Positions 41,993-51,636 of a stretch of DNA of 64,000 bases are shown in pieces. Each line of letters opens with the position of its first letter. Position 1 is the first letter of the stretch. Source of the stretch: an alpha proteobacterium U9-1i (GTDB lineage: Bacteria > Pseudomonadota > Alphaproteobacteria > Caulobacterales > Aquidulcibacteraceae); contig BBSY01000002.1 of NCBI GenBank assembly GCA_000974665.1, positions 1,302,001-1,366,000 of the forward strand. Reading direction: 5' to 3'. The position numbers were made by a program, and so were the translations under genes. Below the pieces are notes generated by a model. The model made no database searches. It was not told where the DNA came from and worked only from the letters and a program-made list of their open reading frames with translations.

Positions 41993-44275
41993 ATGTCTAG
42001 TTCACGAGGCGGCGCCAACGCGCCGGGGCGGCGCAATGGCTTGGGTTTCAAGCTGGCGCTTGGGCTTGGCACGGCGATGTGCCTGGCCGCGCCAACGGCG
42101 GCATTGGCGCAGGCAACCGATGTGCTGGATGACGAGATCATCGTCACCGCCACGAAGCGTGGCGACGCTATCGCGCAAGATATCCCAATCGCGATCACGG
42201 CGTTCAATGACGCGCAATTGCAGGCGTTGAACTTCCAAGATCTGCAGAGCTTGAGCTACACGATCCCGAACGTGCAGATGGAAGACATCGGCACGGCGCC
42301 CGGCGTCGCAAACTTCAGCATTCGCGGTATCGGTATTGCGAGTTCGATTCCATCTATCGATCCCACCGTCGGCGTGTTCGTCGATGGCGTGTATCTCGGC
42401 ATCAACAGCGGGGTCGTCGTCGACAATTTCGACCTCGCAGGCGTTGAAGTGCTCCGTGGCCCGCAAGGCACGCTCTACGGGCGTAACGTCACAGGTGGCG
42501 CGGTACTCATCCGCACCAAAGGCCCGACGGACGAACTCGAAGTCAGCGCGCGCGCCGGCGTCGAAACCGGAACGCGCATGTATCAGGACGCGGCGATTTC
42601 GGGTCCGATCTTCGGCAGCACTCTAACGGGTCGCGTGGCAGGCTATCACAGCGATGACGATGGATGGTTCCACAACGACTTCAACGGTCAGGAGCAAGGC
42701 GCGAACGAACTGACGATCTTGCGGGGATCTTTGCAGTGGAGACCGAGCGACTCGTTCGACATCCTCGTTCGCGGTGAGATGCAGGATGGCGACGGGGATG
42801 GCCCTGCAGGTCAGAACCACGCGCTCTTTGCGCGTGATTCCTTCAACTTCGCTATCGACAATCCAGGCTTTGCGACAAGCGAAATTCGTAGCCTCACAGG
42901 CGAGATGAACTGGGACGTCGGCTTTGGCGACGGCACCATCACATCCATCATCGGCTGGCGCGAAAACACCGGGCTTTCCGGGTCTGACATCGATGCGACG
43001 TCCGGCCACGGTTTCCACGCTCGTGCGGTGAACCTGCAAGAGCAGGTGAGTGGCGAATTGCGTTATGCTGGTACGTTTGGCAGTCTCGATGTCACCACCG
43101 GCCTCTACTATTTCGACCAAAGTCTGCTCTACATCGAAGAACGTTCGCTGGCTGGCGGCGCGGTGCTCCGCGTCGGCGGCGGTGATGGTGACTTTGACTC
43201 GATGGGCGCGTTCGTTAGCACCGATTGGCACCTGAACGACGCACTGACCTTCAATGCCGGCATTCGCTACAGCGAAGAAAACAAGGAAGCGCGTATTTCG
43301 CGTATTCGTTCGGCGACGGATCCGCTCGACGGTGCAAACGTCGTGCCGGGTGAAGGAATTCGCGGCGGCAGTATCGCGACGCGCACTCTTGTCTATTCGG
43401 ACAGCCCTTTCGATCTCTCCTGGAACGACGTATCGCCGCGGGTCGGCGTCCAATATGAGCCTAGCGACAACACGAACCTCTATGCGTTCTGGGCCAAGGG
43501 CTTCCGTTCAGGCGGCGTGAACTTCCGCGTTACCACGTTCGGCAACGCTCTGATCAGCGGCGCACCGACCGCATTCGACGCAGAAGAACAGAGCTCGTTT
43601 GAAATCGGCTTGAAGCAGGATCTGTTTGACGGCGTCGCGCGCTTGAACCTCGCGTGGTTTCACAACACGATCGACGACATGCAGCGCGAAACCAACGTTG
43701 CTGACCCGGTCGCTGGCGTTCAGCAGGTCATCGTCAACGCGGGTGACGCCATTCTTCAAGGCTTCGACGCGGAATTGCGTTTGCGTCCGGCCAGCTATCT
43801 CACGTTCACGGCACAAGTTGGCTACGTCGACGCCTCTTATGACAGCATCAACGCTGATCTGAGTGGCGACGGCCTCGTCAACGGCACCGACTTGGCGTTG
43901 AAAATTCCGCGCGTGGCGCCCTGGACCTACGGTTTCAGCGTGATCCACGATCTCGACGTGTTCGATTGGGCGACGTTGTCGAGCCGCGTGAGCTTCAACC
44001 ACCGTGACTCGAGCTTCTACACCGACAACAATCGCGGCACGCTCGAAGATGCGGATATACTGGATGCGAACTTCACGCTTACGCCTAACGAGGGCCCATG
44101 GCAGTTCGCGATCTACGGCAACAATCTCACGAACGAGGTGACGTACGGTAACGATACACAATTGCCGGACGCCGCTTTGTTCGGCGGTGACGGCGCTGGC
44201 CCGCGGCCACCGCCAACTTTCTCGCCGCTCAATCGCGGCCAAGTCTTGGGCGCGGAGCTTCGCTTCCGCTTCTAA
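41993..44275 (+). CDS. TonB-dependent receptor, paralogue B
   Basis: A 760-aa outer-membrane receptor. The signal region ends AALAQ, then DEIIVTATKR. The plug has NFQDLQSLSYTIPNVQMED, SIRGIGIASS and EVLRGPQGTLYGRNVTGGAV. The barrel ends LGAELRFRF. The start at 41993 follows GGGAGGAGAA, leaving a 51-nt leader after operator 2. Control by the divergent TetR protein is likely. It is a clear paralogue of the receptor at 32967-35162, with about 30 extra residues at the N-terminus and in loops. A terminator follows. Confidence 0.94.
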   Translation: MSSSRGGANAPGRRNGLGFKLALGLGTAMCLAAPTAALAQATDVLDDEIIVTATKRGDAIAQDIPIAITAFNDAQLQALNFQDLQSLSYTIPNVQMEDIGTAPGVANFSIRGIGIASSIPSIDPTVGVFVDGVYLGINSGVVVDNFDLAGVEVLRGPQGTLYGRNVTGGAVLIRTKGPTDELEVSARAGVETGTRMYQDAAISGPIFGSTLTGRVAGYHSDDDGWFHNDFNGQEQGANELTILRGSLQWRPSDSFDILVRGEMQDGDGDGPAGQNHALFARDSFNFAIDNPGFATSEIRSLTGEMNWDVGFGDGTITSIIGWRENTGLSGSDIDATSGHGFHARAVNLQEQVSGELRYAGTFGSLDVTTGLYYFDQSLLYIEERSLAGGAVLRVGGGDGDFDSMGAFVSTDWHLNDALTFNAGIRYSEENKEARISRIRSATDPLDGANVVPGEGIRGGSIATRTLVYSDSPFDLSWNDVSPRVGVQYEPSDNTNLYAFWAKGFRSGGVNFRVTTFGNALISGAPTAFDAEEQSSFEIGLKQDLFDGVARLNLAWFHNTIDDMQRETNVADPVAGVQQVIVNAGDAILQGFDAELRLRPASYLTFTAQVGYVDASYDSINADLSGDGLVNGTDLALKIPRVAPWTYGFSVIHDLDVFDWATLSSRVSFNHRDSSFYTDNNRGTLEDADILDANFTLTPNEGPWQFAIYGNNLTNEVTYGNDTQLPDAALFGGDGAGPRPPPTFSPLNRGQVLGAELRFRF

Positions 44276-44298
44276 TCCCTCCCAGTGCGAATAACTTT

Positions 44299-44331
44299 AA
44301 GGCGGTTGCGTTCGCGCAACCGCCTTTTCTT
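44299..44331 (+). terminator. Terminator of TonB receptor B
   Basis: AAGGCGGTTGCG TTCG CGCAACCGCCTT, a perfect 12-bp stem with UUCG loop, then TTCTT. It overlaps the end of the convergent kinase gene, so it may serve both strands. Confidence 0.9.
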
Positions 44332-46588
44332 ATCGCGCGTTGCTGCCCAAGGCGCTGCGCACGCTCGCGGCGAGTTCGCCGCGGCGATAAGGTTTGCGCA
44401 GCAAATGCAGGCCCGCGTCGACTTGGCCCTCGTGTACGATCACGTCTTCGGCGTAGCCAGACGTGAACAGGACCGGCAAGTTCGGGCGAAGATTGCGCGC
44501 GGCGTCGGCAAGTTGGCGTCCGTTCATTCCGCCGGGCAGCACTACATCGGTGAACAACAAGTCAAAGTCGCTTGCGGCCTGCAGCGCGGCGATTGCCTCG
44601 GGGCCATTGACAACGCTGACGACGGTGTAGCCAAGCGTCTCGAGCTCCGCGCTGACTTGCGCGCGCACGAGGTCATTGTCCTCGACTACGAGCACTTTCT
44701 CGTCGCCGCCGGGTGCGTCGGCAGGCATCGCCGCCACCGCATTCGCGACTTCGCCATGCGCACGCGGCAGATAAAGGCGCACGATGGCGCCTTGCCCGGG
44801 TGCGGAATGTATTTTGACGTGGCCCTTCGATTGGGTAACGAACCCATAGACCATGCTGAGGCCAAGGCCTGAGCCTTTGCCGACCTCCTTGGTCGTGAAG
44901 AATGGCTCGAACGCGCGCGCGAGTGTTTGCGCGTCCATGCCCGCCCCGGTGTCGGCTACGCTGATCGTGACGTATTCGCCCGGCGTAGCGCCGTCGGCAT
45001 CGCCCTTTTGGACGAACGTGTTCGCAAGCGTAATGTCAATGCGCCCGCCCTCTGGCATCGCATCGCGCGCATTGATGCAGAGATTCAGCACTGCATTTTC
45101 CAGCTGTGGTGCATCAATTTGCGCTGGCCACAAAAGGTCTGGCGTCGCGATGTCTATTTCCACGTGATCGCCAAGAACGCGGCGCAGCAATTCCCCCATT
45201 TGCGCGATCAGCGCTCCAACATCCGTAGGTTTGGGGTCGAGGGGCTGGCGGCGTGAGAATGCGAGCAGGCGACTGGTCAGTTCGGCGCCGCGCTCGGCGG
45301 CCATCCTGGTCATCTCGGCGATCGCGCGTAATTGCGGTTCGTGCGCGAGCCTGCCCTCAAGTAGCTCAGCGTTGCCAAGCACCACCGTGAGCAAATTGTT
45401 GAAATCGTGCGCAACGCCGCCCGTCAACTGGCCGATCGCATCAAGCCGCTGAGCTTGGCGCAACTGCGCCTCAAGTTCGCGCTGCTTGGTGACATCGACC
45501 ATGCTGCCAACCATGCGCACCGCTTTGCCGGCTGCGTCGCGAATGATAAATCCGCGGTCGATCACTTGCGCGCACGAGCCGTCAGCGCAGACGAAACGAT
45601 ATTCGTCCTGCCAATCGGCATCGCTGCCGTCGATGGCGGCGTGAATACCGTGCATCACACGCTCGCGATCTTCGGAGTGCAGAGCGTTTGTCCATGACGA
45701 TGAGCCAGACGGCAGTGTGCCGATGTCGTACCCGAACAATGCACGCATGCCCTCGCTCCACCAGATTTCATCGGTGAGGAGGTTCCAGTCCCACACGACG
45801 TCGGCCGTCGCCTGCGTGACAATGCGGAAACGCTCGAGTGCGTCTTTCAGCAATTCGTGCGTGCGATGGCGTTCGCTTGTGTCGTGGAAGTACGCAGCCA
45901 GCCCATCGTCGGTGGCAAAGACGTTCACTTCGAGCCAAACGCCAAGCGGAGAATAATCGAGTTCGAACGATGTCGAGCCGCCGCTAGTCATCACTCTCTC
46001 GTACGCGGCCTGTGCCACCGTGCCGCGACCCTCCGGGAATTCGTCCCACATATTCTTGCCGACGAGATCCAAGGATGTCCGCTGCAATAATTGCTCGGCG
46101 CGGCGGTTCACAAAGGTGAAGCGCCAATCACGGTTCAGCATGATCACCGCGTCCGACATCGAGTTGAGGCTTTCGGTCAGTCGCGTCGCCAGAAGATTGC
46201 GCTCGCTCTCCACCTGCTTGACGGGCGTGACGTCCTGAAAGCCGCCTTGCACCTCGACGATCGCGCCGCTCTCGTCGCGGACGGCTTCGCCGATCGTATG
46301 CACCCAACGGCGGTTGCCTTTCGCGGTGACGATTTCGATGACTTCATCGATAGGCTCGCCGCGCTCGACGCAATCGAGGAAGGCGGCGCGCACGCGCTCG
46401 CGCCATTCGGGCGTGTAAAAGCTGAGGCCGCCTTCGACCGTGGGGTCGTGGCCGTGCTCCACCTCATGGATGTCGCAGACCTCGTCAGACCAGCTCACCT
46501 TGAAGTGGGGGACGGAAACGCTCCAGCTGCCCAGACGGACAAGCCGGCCGAGGCGGCGCAGATGGCGGAGCTGGTCCTCGGCGCTCAC
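44330..46588 (-). CDS. Cytoplasmic hybrid histidine kinase with PAS domains
   Basis: About 752 aa, no membrane segment. Three PAS/PAC sensor modules occupy roughly residues 15-130, 135-245 and 250-375 (ends such as [13 protein letters not shown] and [16 protein letters not shown]). HisKA has [20 protein letters not shown], the ATPase domain has [20 protein letters not shown] and [14 protein letters not shown], and a C-terminal receiver has [15 protein letters not shown] with KPYRRGEL. It senses an internal signal (redox, light or ligand) and can self-phosphotransfer. Start uncertain: GTG 46588 follows GAAAGG; TTG 46678 would add 30 residues. It has no cognate regulator nearby. Confidence 0.9.
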   Translation of the reverse strand: MSAEDQLRHLRRLGRLVRLGSWSVSVPHFKVSWSDEVCDIHEVEHGHDPTVEGGLSFYTPEWRERVRAAFLDCVERGEPIDEVIEIVTAKGNRRWVHTIGEAVRDESGAIVEVQGGFQDVTPVKQVESERNLLATRLTESLNSMSDAVIMLNRDWRFTFVNRRAEQLLQRTSLDLVGKNMWDEFPEGRGTVAQAAYERVMTSGGSTSFELDYSPLGVWLEVNVFATDDGLAAYFHDTSERHRTHELLKDALERFRIVTQATADVVWDWNLLTDEIWWSEGMRALFGYDIGTLPSGSSSWTNALHSEDRERVMHGIHAAIDGSDADWQDEYRFVCADGSCAQVIDRGFIIRDAAGKAVRMVGSMVDVTKQRELEAQLRQAQRLDAIGQLTGGVAHDFNNLLTVVLGNAELLEGRLAHEPQLRAIAEMTRMAAERGAELTSRLLAFSRRQPLDPKPTDVGALIAQMGELLRRVLGDHVEIDIATPDLLWPAQIDAPQLENAVLNLCINARDAMPEGGRIDITLANTFVQKGDADGATPGEYVTISVADTGAGMDAQTLARAFEPFFTTKEVGKGSGLGLSMVYGFVTQSKGHVKIHSAPGQGAIVRLYLPRAHGEVANAVAAMPADAPGGDEKVLVVEDNDLVRAQVSAELETLGYTVVSVVNGPEAIAALQAASDFDLLFTDVVLPGGMNGRQLADAARNLRPNLPVLFTSGYAEDVIVHEGQVDAGLHLLRKPYRRGELAASVRSALGSNAR

Positions 46589-46671
46589 GGGGGCAGGCCT
46601 TTCGCTTCTGGAGCGTAGTCCACAGATCAGCCGGTTCGCCGCCAAAGGCAATTCCGCGCGTTCGGGACCAG

Positions 46672-46700
46672 TCGACAAGGCGGAATCGTTCCGCTATAGC
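46672..46700 (+). promoter_or_regulatory. Promoter of rplK-rplA
   Basis: TCGACA (46672-46677), 17-nt spacer, TATAGC (46695-46700), about 100 nt upstream of rplK. It lies just outside the hybrid kinase gene on the other strand. It gives the displaced rplKA pair its own transcription start. Confidence 0.55.
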
Positions 46701-46800
46701 CCCGCGCTTCCGTGTGGGAGGCCCGCTAGCCAGGCCCAACCACGCACCCCCTCAGGCCTGTCGATCGAGAGATCGCCGGGCGGTAAGCGAGAGGCCTAAA

Positions 46801-47247
46801 ATGGCGAAGAAGGTACTGGGGCAGATTAAGCTCCAAGTGCCGGCCGGGGCGGCGAATCCGTCTCCCCCGATCGGCCCCGCGCTCGGTCAGCGCGGCTTGA
46901 ACATCATGGAATTCTGCAAGGGCTTTAACGCCCGGACGCAAGACATGACCAAGGGCGACCCGTGCCCGGTCGTGATCACCTATTACCAGGACAAAAGCTT
47001 CACCTTCGAGATCAAGACGCCGCCGGCGTCGTTCCTGATCAAGAAGGCGGCGAAGATGGCGACGGCTAAGAAGCCAGGCTCTGGCTCCAAGACGCCGGGC
47101 ATCAACATTGTCGGCCGCATCACCATGGCGCAGTGCAAGGACATCGCCAAAGCTAAGGGCAAGGACCTGAACGCTGCCGATCTCGACCAAGCGGCGAAGA
47201 TGATCGCCGGCACCGCCCGCTCGATGGGCGTGGAAGTGGTGGAGTAG
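46801..47247 (+). CDS. rplK: 50S ribosomal protein L11
   Basis: 148 aa, full length. The N-terminal domain has [24 protein letters not shown] and the C-terminal rRNA-binding domain has [19 protein letters not shown]. It forms the GTPase-associated centre with 23S rRNA. It heads the rplK-rplA pair; rplA starts 4 nt after its stop. Confidence 0.99.
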   Translation: MAKKVLGQIKLQVPAGAANPSPPIGPALGQRGLNIMEFCKGFNARTQDMTKGDPCPVVITYYQDKSFTFEIKTPPASFLIKKAAKMATAKKPGSGSKTPGINIVGRITMAQCKDIAKAKGKDLNAADLDQAAKMIAGTARSMGVEVVE

Positions 47248-47251
47248 GGCC

Positions 47252-47968
47252 ATGACCAAGACCACAAAGCGCATGGCCAAGAGCCACGTCTCGATCGACA
47301 GCCGCAAGCTGCACACGCTCGACGAAGCGGTGAAGCTGATCAAAGAACGCGCCACCACCGGCAAGGGCGGTGCGAAGTTCGACGAGACCATCGAAGTCTC
47401 GATGAACCTTGGCGTTGACCCGAAATATCCGGACCAGCAGGTCCGCGGCGTCGTCTCGTTGCCGAATGGCACCGGCCGCACCGCGCGCGTCGCTGTGTTC
47501 GCGAAGGACAAGAAGGCTGACGAAGCTCGCGCCGCCGGCGCCGACATCGTCGGCGCGGACGATCTGTTCGAAACCATCAATGGCGGCAAGATCGATTTCG
47601 ATCGCTTGATCGCCACGCCGGACCTGATGGCCCTCGTCGGCCGTCTCGGCAAGGTGTTGGGCCCGCGCGGCCTGATGCCGAACCCAAAGGTTGGCACGGT
47701 GACGATGGACGTCACCAAGGCGGTGAAGGACGCCAAAGGCGGCGCGGTTGAATTCCGCGTCGAAAAGGCGGGCATCATCCAAGCCGGCATCGGCAAGGCG
47801 AGCTTCTCCGAAGATCAGATCAAGCAAAATGCCAAGGCGTTCATCGATGCCGTGGTGAAGGCCAAGCCGACGGGCGCGAAAGGCACCTTCGTCAAGAAGG
47901 TCGCCATGAGCTCCACCATGGGCCCGGGCGTTCGCATCGATCCGTCAAACGCCACCGCGCAAGGCTGA
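47252..47968 (+). CDS. rplA: 50S ribosomal protein L1
   Basis: 238 aa. It has [43 protein letters not shown] and [20 protein letters not shown]. It forms the L1 stalk and in many bacteria represses its own operon. Translation is probably coupled to rplK. The strong terminator after it separates it from rplJ, which usually follows. Confidence 0.99.
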   Translation: MTKTTKRMAKSHVSIDSRKLHTLDEAVKLIKERATTGKGGAKFDETIEVSMNLGVDPKYPDQQVRGVVSLPNGTGRTARVAVFAKDKKADEARAAGADIVGADDLFETINGGKIDFDRLIATPDLMALVGRLGKVLGPRGLMPNPKVGTVTMDVTKAVKDAKGGAVEFRVEKAGIIQAGIGKASFSEDQIKQNAKAFIDAVVKAKPTGAKGTFVKKVAMSSTMGPGVRIDPSNATAQG

Positions 47969-47992
47969 TCGGTTCGTTAGATCTGAAATACC

Positions 47993-48023
47993 AAACGCCC
48001 CGGCGAGAAGCCGGGGCGTTTTT
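47993..48023 (+). terminator. Terminator after rplA
   Basis: AACGCCCCGGC and GCCGGGGCGTT pair over 11 bp with a 5-nt loop, followed by TTTTCG. The stem is almost the same as the one at 28680-28705. It isolates rplKA from rplJL. Confidence 0.9.
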
Positions 48024-48095
48024 CGTTCGCCGCGATGCACATGACGCGACATTTTCGTTCTGCTACCGCTGTTCAACAAGCGATTGGACCTATCG

Positions 48096-49591
48096 ATGGC
48101 GGACGTCTTCATTTCCTATCCGCAGCGCGAGCGCGACTTGATGTTGCCGCTCAAGGAAAAGCTGCAACGCCTGGATTTGGATCTCTTCGTCGACATTGAC
48201 GGCCGGCTGGACAGTTCGCCAAACTTTCCGGATGCGCTGGACGCAGGCGTGCGAGACGCGAAGGCCGTTCTCGCCTGCTGGTCGCCTTGGGCGCTGACGC
48301 GCGAATGGGTGAAGAACGAGTGCGCGATCGCCCGCGACCTCAACAAGCTGGTGGCCGTTGAACTTGCCCCGCTGTCTGTGAGCGATGTGCCCGCAGAGTT
48401 CTACCGTGTGGAGCGCAAGAGCCTCGTAGGTTTCGATGGCGACGATGCTCACCCTGGGTGGGGCGCAGTTCTCTCGGCGCTCGCGATCAAGTTCAGAATC
48501 TGGGCGAGCATGCATGGCGCCGATCCAGATGTCGAACGCGTGCTTGAAAAGGCCGCGCGTCTCGATCGCATGGCGCTGGCAGCGCGCCCCAGTCCTCCTA
48601 ATGGCGCCGGCGAGGTGCGGATGGGGCCAGTGAGAGAGCGTGGGCGCACATCGCGGCCAGCCTCGATCCGCTGGACTATCACGAGTTCTCGCAGCATTTC
48701 CCAGCGACGCCAGAGGTGTTGCTCGCGGCGCGCCACCGCCGCCAATTGGAATCCTGGGCGGGGATCAACAAGCTCGATGTCGATGCGATCGATGCGTTTC
48801 TGCGAAGCGCTCCCTTCGCTGCGCTTGAAACACAGGCGCGGGCGCACCGCGCAACCGCTGAAGCAGCGCACGCTGTCGAGAAGGCCGCGCGCGATGAGAG
48901 CGAACGGGCAGCGCGTGAGGCGCTGGCGCAGCGTCTAGGTGCGCAGAGCCGCTGGCAGGATCTAATTCCCGGTGCCCTCTACGCGACGCCGGAAATGATT
49001 ACAGTCGGCTCGGGCGAGCTTTCAGCGAACGGGCGCTCGATGCGGCTGAACTACACCCTCGCAATTGGAGTGCGGCCAGTTCTCGCTCGTGAGTTTAAGG
49101 CGTTCGTCGAGGCGAGCGGCTACAACATGAGAGGTGTTGCCTACGCTTGGTCGGATGTTGGCTGGCAGAAACTGGACGATGCTTGGGTGAAGCTTTCACC
49201 ATCGGCCGATGATCCCGTGCGGTGCGTAAGCTGGGACGATGCCCGCGCCTATCTCAAGTGGCTGAATGCGAAGCTCGGGCTCAACGAAGCCGCCGGCTAT
49301 CGGCTGCCAAGCGAAACGGAATGGGAGTTTGCACAAGGCAGCGGCGCAATCCCCGCGCGCGACGGGCTTTGGGAATGGTGTGAAGATCTTTGGCACCCTT
49401 CGCGCGATCTTGCGCCCGTCGATGGATCGGCCTGGACGTTGGGCGGCTTGGCTGGTGTGCATGTGAACAAAGGCGGTGGACATATCTTTGAACCTGGCGC
49501 GGTGCGGCGCGCCGATCGCAACGGCAACGCCGCCAATATGCGATCAAGCGTTATTGGGTTCAGAGTCGCGCGCACGATGGTGACGAACTAA
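48096..49591 (+). pseudogene. TIR domain - formylglycine-generating-enzyme-like fusion, frameshifted
   Basis: Two overlapping frames make one split gene. Frame one (from ATG 48096) is a TIR domain of about 130 residues: DVFISYPQRERDLMLPL, then SPWALTREWVKNE with E75 at the place of the TIR NADase glutamate, then a helix up to about 48600. The same protein continues in another frame from about 48605: ERAWAHIAASLDPLDYHEF, QHFPATPEV, a helical linker, then an FGE-sulfatase/C-lectin-like domain (CVSWDDARAYLKWLN, YRLPSETEWEFA, DGLWEWCEDLW, SVIGFRVART) to 49591. One base appears missing between 48602 and 48640, near GGATGGGGCC. Read without correction the first frame runs to 48938 as low-quality sequence. 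Whether this is decay, sequencing error or programmed shifting is open. Confidence 0.75.
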
Positions 49592-49611
49592 CGCCGACGG
49601 AGGGCGTCTCT

Positions 49612-49845
49612 GTGGACCTCACCAACTTGTCCGATCGCGATCGGCTCATCCTCGGTTTGCGCTTTCGCCTGAAGCATATTCGGTTGGCCGTGGCCGAGGT
49701 CGAAGCCGGGCGGGCGCCGGACGGGTTCGACTTTACGCCAATGGACGCGCCCGAGGACATGCTGGCCGTGCTTCAAAGGCTGGAGGCCGATGTGCAGCGG
49801 ATGTTGCGCAACAACGGCGCCGATGATTCCGGTTCGCTCAACTAG
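49612..49845 (+). CDS. Small hypothetical protein
   Basis: A 77-aa helical protein with a GTG start preceded by GGAGGGCG. Sequence MDLTNLSDRDRLILGLRF, then an acidic stretch and a second helix MLAVLQRLEADVQRMLRNN. It looks like a small coiled-coil or adaptor protein. It follows the TIR-FGE gene by 20 nt and might belong to it. Function unknown. Confidence 0.55.
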   Translation: MDLTNLSDRDRLILGLRFRLKHIRLAVAEVEAGRAPDGFDFTPMDAPEDMLAVLQRLEADVQRMLRNNGADDSGSLN

Positions 49846-49891
49846 TCAAAAGCCACTATCGCCAAACTGTATCCGCGCGCAGAGTGGGCTG

Positions 49892-50074
49892 ATGGGTGCT
49901 CAAAGCAAGCGGCGCGGTTCGATGTTCGTGGCGCTCGCGATAGCCGCCGTGATTGGGCTGGTGCTCGCGACTCAGCAATCGATCGCCGCCGCTATCGGCG
50001 GCTGGCTCGCCGGCGTCTGGATCGGCACGATGGACGTCGTGCTGCGCCTGTTCGGCGCGGTCCTTCCTGGCTAA
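49892..50074 (+). CDS. Small single-span membrane protein
   Basis: 60 aa: a basic N-terminus (GAQSKRRGS), then a TM segment MFVALAIAAVIGLVLATQQ and a second, more amphipathic hydrophobic part (IAAAIGGWLAGVWIG). Start ATG 49892 or 49925 (MFVAL). Its stop overlaps the convergent exonuclease-like gene by 4 bp. Function unknown. Confidence 0.45.
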   Translation: MGAQSKRRGSMFVALAIAAVIGLVLATQQSIAAAIGGWLAGVWIGTMDVVLRLFGAVLPG

Positions 50075-50715
50075 TGCGGGCGACGCGCCAAGAGCGCGCG
50101 GTACACCGAAACATTGAACGCAGCGCCAGTGATGCCGGTGTGTTCGATGGCGACGCGGGTTTCGTCGGTGATGCCGAGGTCGCGCGAAAGTTCGGTGGCG
50201 TTGAGCGCTGTCAGCCCTTGGCCCCACGCCATCGAGGGAATGTCGAGGATGTGATAGAAATAGAGGTCGTTCCAGCTCACGCCATGCTGCGCAAACAAGG
50301 CGCGCGTGAAGCTTAGATCGAAGCCTGCGTTGAACGCCGTGAAGATTACGCGCTTCTCGCCGCGCATGCGGTGGTGAAATTCAACGATCTGCCGCACGGC
50401 TTCGGCTTCGCCCACCGCGCCATGCGCACGCCAATAATCCACGTCGAACCCGTTCACGCGCCGCGCGCCCTCGTCGATGCGTTCGGGATGGTCCGGCATG
50501 ATGCGTACATACAGCCGACCAAGCTCCGCGCCTGCGAGGTCGGTGTAGATCAGGCCGATATCGATCATCTCGTGACGCGCCGGATCGAGGCCGGTTGTCT
50601 CCACATCGACATGCGCCATCACCCATTGATCCGGCGCTGCGTCCGGCCAAGGTGCTTGCGCATGTGCCAAAGGCGCGAAAGCGAGAGCGAGTACGGCGAA
50701 TAGAATCTGGCGCAT
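50071..50715 (-). CDS. Exported DnaQ-fold exonuclease-like protein
   Basis: A 214-aa protein with a signal peptide (MRQILFAVLALAFAPLAHAQ) followed by an RNase H-like DEDD exonuclease fold. Exo I has D37 and E39 (HVDVETTGL). Exo II has D133 (FNAGFDLSF). The third block reads H192-TGIT-G197, where the DEDDh family has H-x4-D, so the last metal-binding aspartate is missing. It is unusual for this family to carry a signal peptide. It may be an inactive or altered extracellular/periplasmic nuclease or nucleotide-binding protein. The start is set by the signal peptide, divergent from the GH16 gene by 57 nt. Confidence 0.75.
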   Translation of the reverse strand: MRQILFAVLALAFAPLAHAQAPWPDAAPDQWVMAHVDVETTGLDPARHEMIDIGLIYTDLAGAELGRLYVRIMPDHPERIDEGARRVNGFDVDYWRAHGAVGEAEAVRQIVEFHHRMRGEKRVIFTAFNAGFDLSFTRALFAQHGVSWNDLYFYHILDIPSMAWGQGLTALNATELSRDLGITDETRVAIEHTGITGAAFNVSVYRALLARRPH

Positions 50716-50772
50716 GGTGGCGAATAGCACACCGTGCACCGCTGGCGTGGGCGTTGCAGCACGTCGCCTGCA

Positions 50773-51636
50773 ATGTACCTGCGCCTTGAACCAAACCGGT
50801 TGAAGCGCTCGGAATTGATCGCCTTCATGGCGATGCTCACCGGGTTCTGTATCGCTTTGGCGATCTATTCGCCCAACACGCGATTGCGCGGGCAGGAAAT
50901 CACCCAACCGGCATGGGACAGCATCGGCGCGCGTCCGGCGTTCGAGCGCATTGGCGAAACCGGGTTCGTTGAGCGTTTCCGGGCTTTGGACGAAGGGGTT
51001 TGGCGTGTCGCCGATGGCTGGTCCAACGGCGCGTGGACCTCGACCGAGTGGCGGCGCAGCCAAGCAATACTCACCGCCGAGGGCCTGACGTTGACGCTCG
51101 CGCCTTCGCCTGAGGGCGCCGACAAACCCTACATGGCCGGCGAGATCGCCACGCATGAGGCTTATGTCGGCGGCTATTTCGAAACGCGCATGCGCGTGCC
51201 GCGCGGGGAAGGGCTGGTCACCGGCTTCTTCACGTTCACGCGCCCAGATGGCCGCGGTACTTGGGAAGAGCTCGACGTCGAAATTCTCGGGCGCGACACC
51301 CGCCGCGCCGAGTTGACCTACCACCTTAACGGCCGCGCACGCCGCGAGATCGTGCAGCTGCCGTTTGACGCCGCCGACGGGTTCCACACCTACGCCATCG
51401 AATGGCGCGAGGATGCGATCCGCTGGTACATTGATAATGAACTGGCGCACGAAGTGATTGGCCGCGTACCCGGCCGCTTCGACAGGCCGCAACAGATGTT
51501 CGTCCACCTATGGACGAGCGACGCGCTCTGGGGCTGGGTCGGCTCGATCCACGATGAGGAAGCGCCTTGGGTGCTTACGGTCGATTGCGTTGCGCGGTCG
51601 GAAACCTACGAGGGCCGGGCGCTCTGCGGGGATTGA
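50773..51636 (+). CDS. Glycoside hydrolase family 16 protein
   Basis: A 287-aa membrane-anchored or exported enzyme. The N-terminal hydrophobic segment is IAFMAMLTGFCIALAIYSP (about residues 15-34). The GH16 jelly-roll catalytic motif ExDxE is E166-L-D-V-E170 (WEELDVEILG), with supporting motifs GGYFETRMRVP, TYHLNGRA, FHTYAIEWREDAIRWYID. It retains both glutamates and the assisting aspartate, so it is likely active. Targets in the family are beta-1,3/1,4-glucans, agar-type or succinoglycan-like polymers; which one is not visible. It lies between rplA and rplJ, apart from other carbohydrate genes. Confidence 0.87.
   Translation: MYLRLEPNRLKRSELIAFMAMLTGFCIALAIYSPNTRLRGQEITQPAWDSIGARPAFERIGETGFVERFRALDEGVWRVADGWSNGAWTSTEWRRSQAILTAEGLTLTLAPSPEGADKPYMAGEIATHEAYVGGYFETRMRVPRGEGLVTGFFTFTRPDGRGTWEELDVEILGRDTRRAELTYHLNGRARREIVQLPFDAADGFHTYAIEWREDAIRWYIDNELAHEVIGRVPGRFDRPQQMFVHLWTSDALWGWVGSIHDEEAPWVLTVDCVARSETYEGRALCGD

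Noticed and set aside
48500-48938. Extension of the TIR frame to 48938 as a genuine 280-aa protein
   Set aside because: After about residue 170 the frame becomes Arg/Ser-rich nonsense, while a neighbouring frame continues with family-typical sequence. A frameshift is the better explanation.
49470-49591. Possible diversity-generating retroelement variable region at the FGE-domain C-terminus
   Set aside because: FGE/C-lectin proteins can be retroelement targets, but there is no reverse transcriptase, no template repeat and no second copy of this segment in the window. A genome search for a matching template repeat would be decisive.
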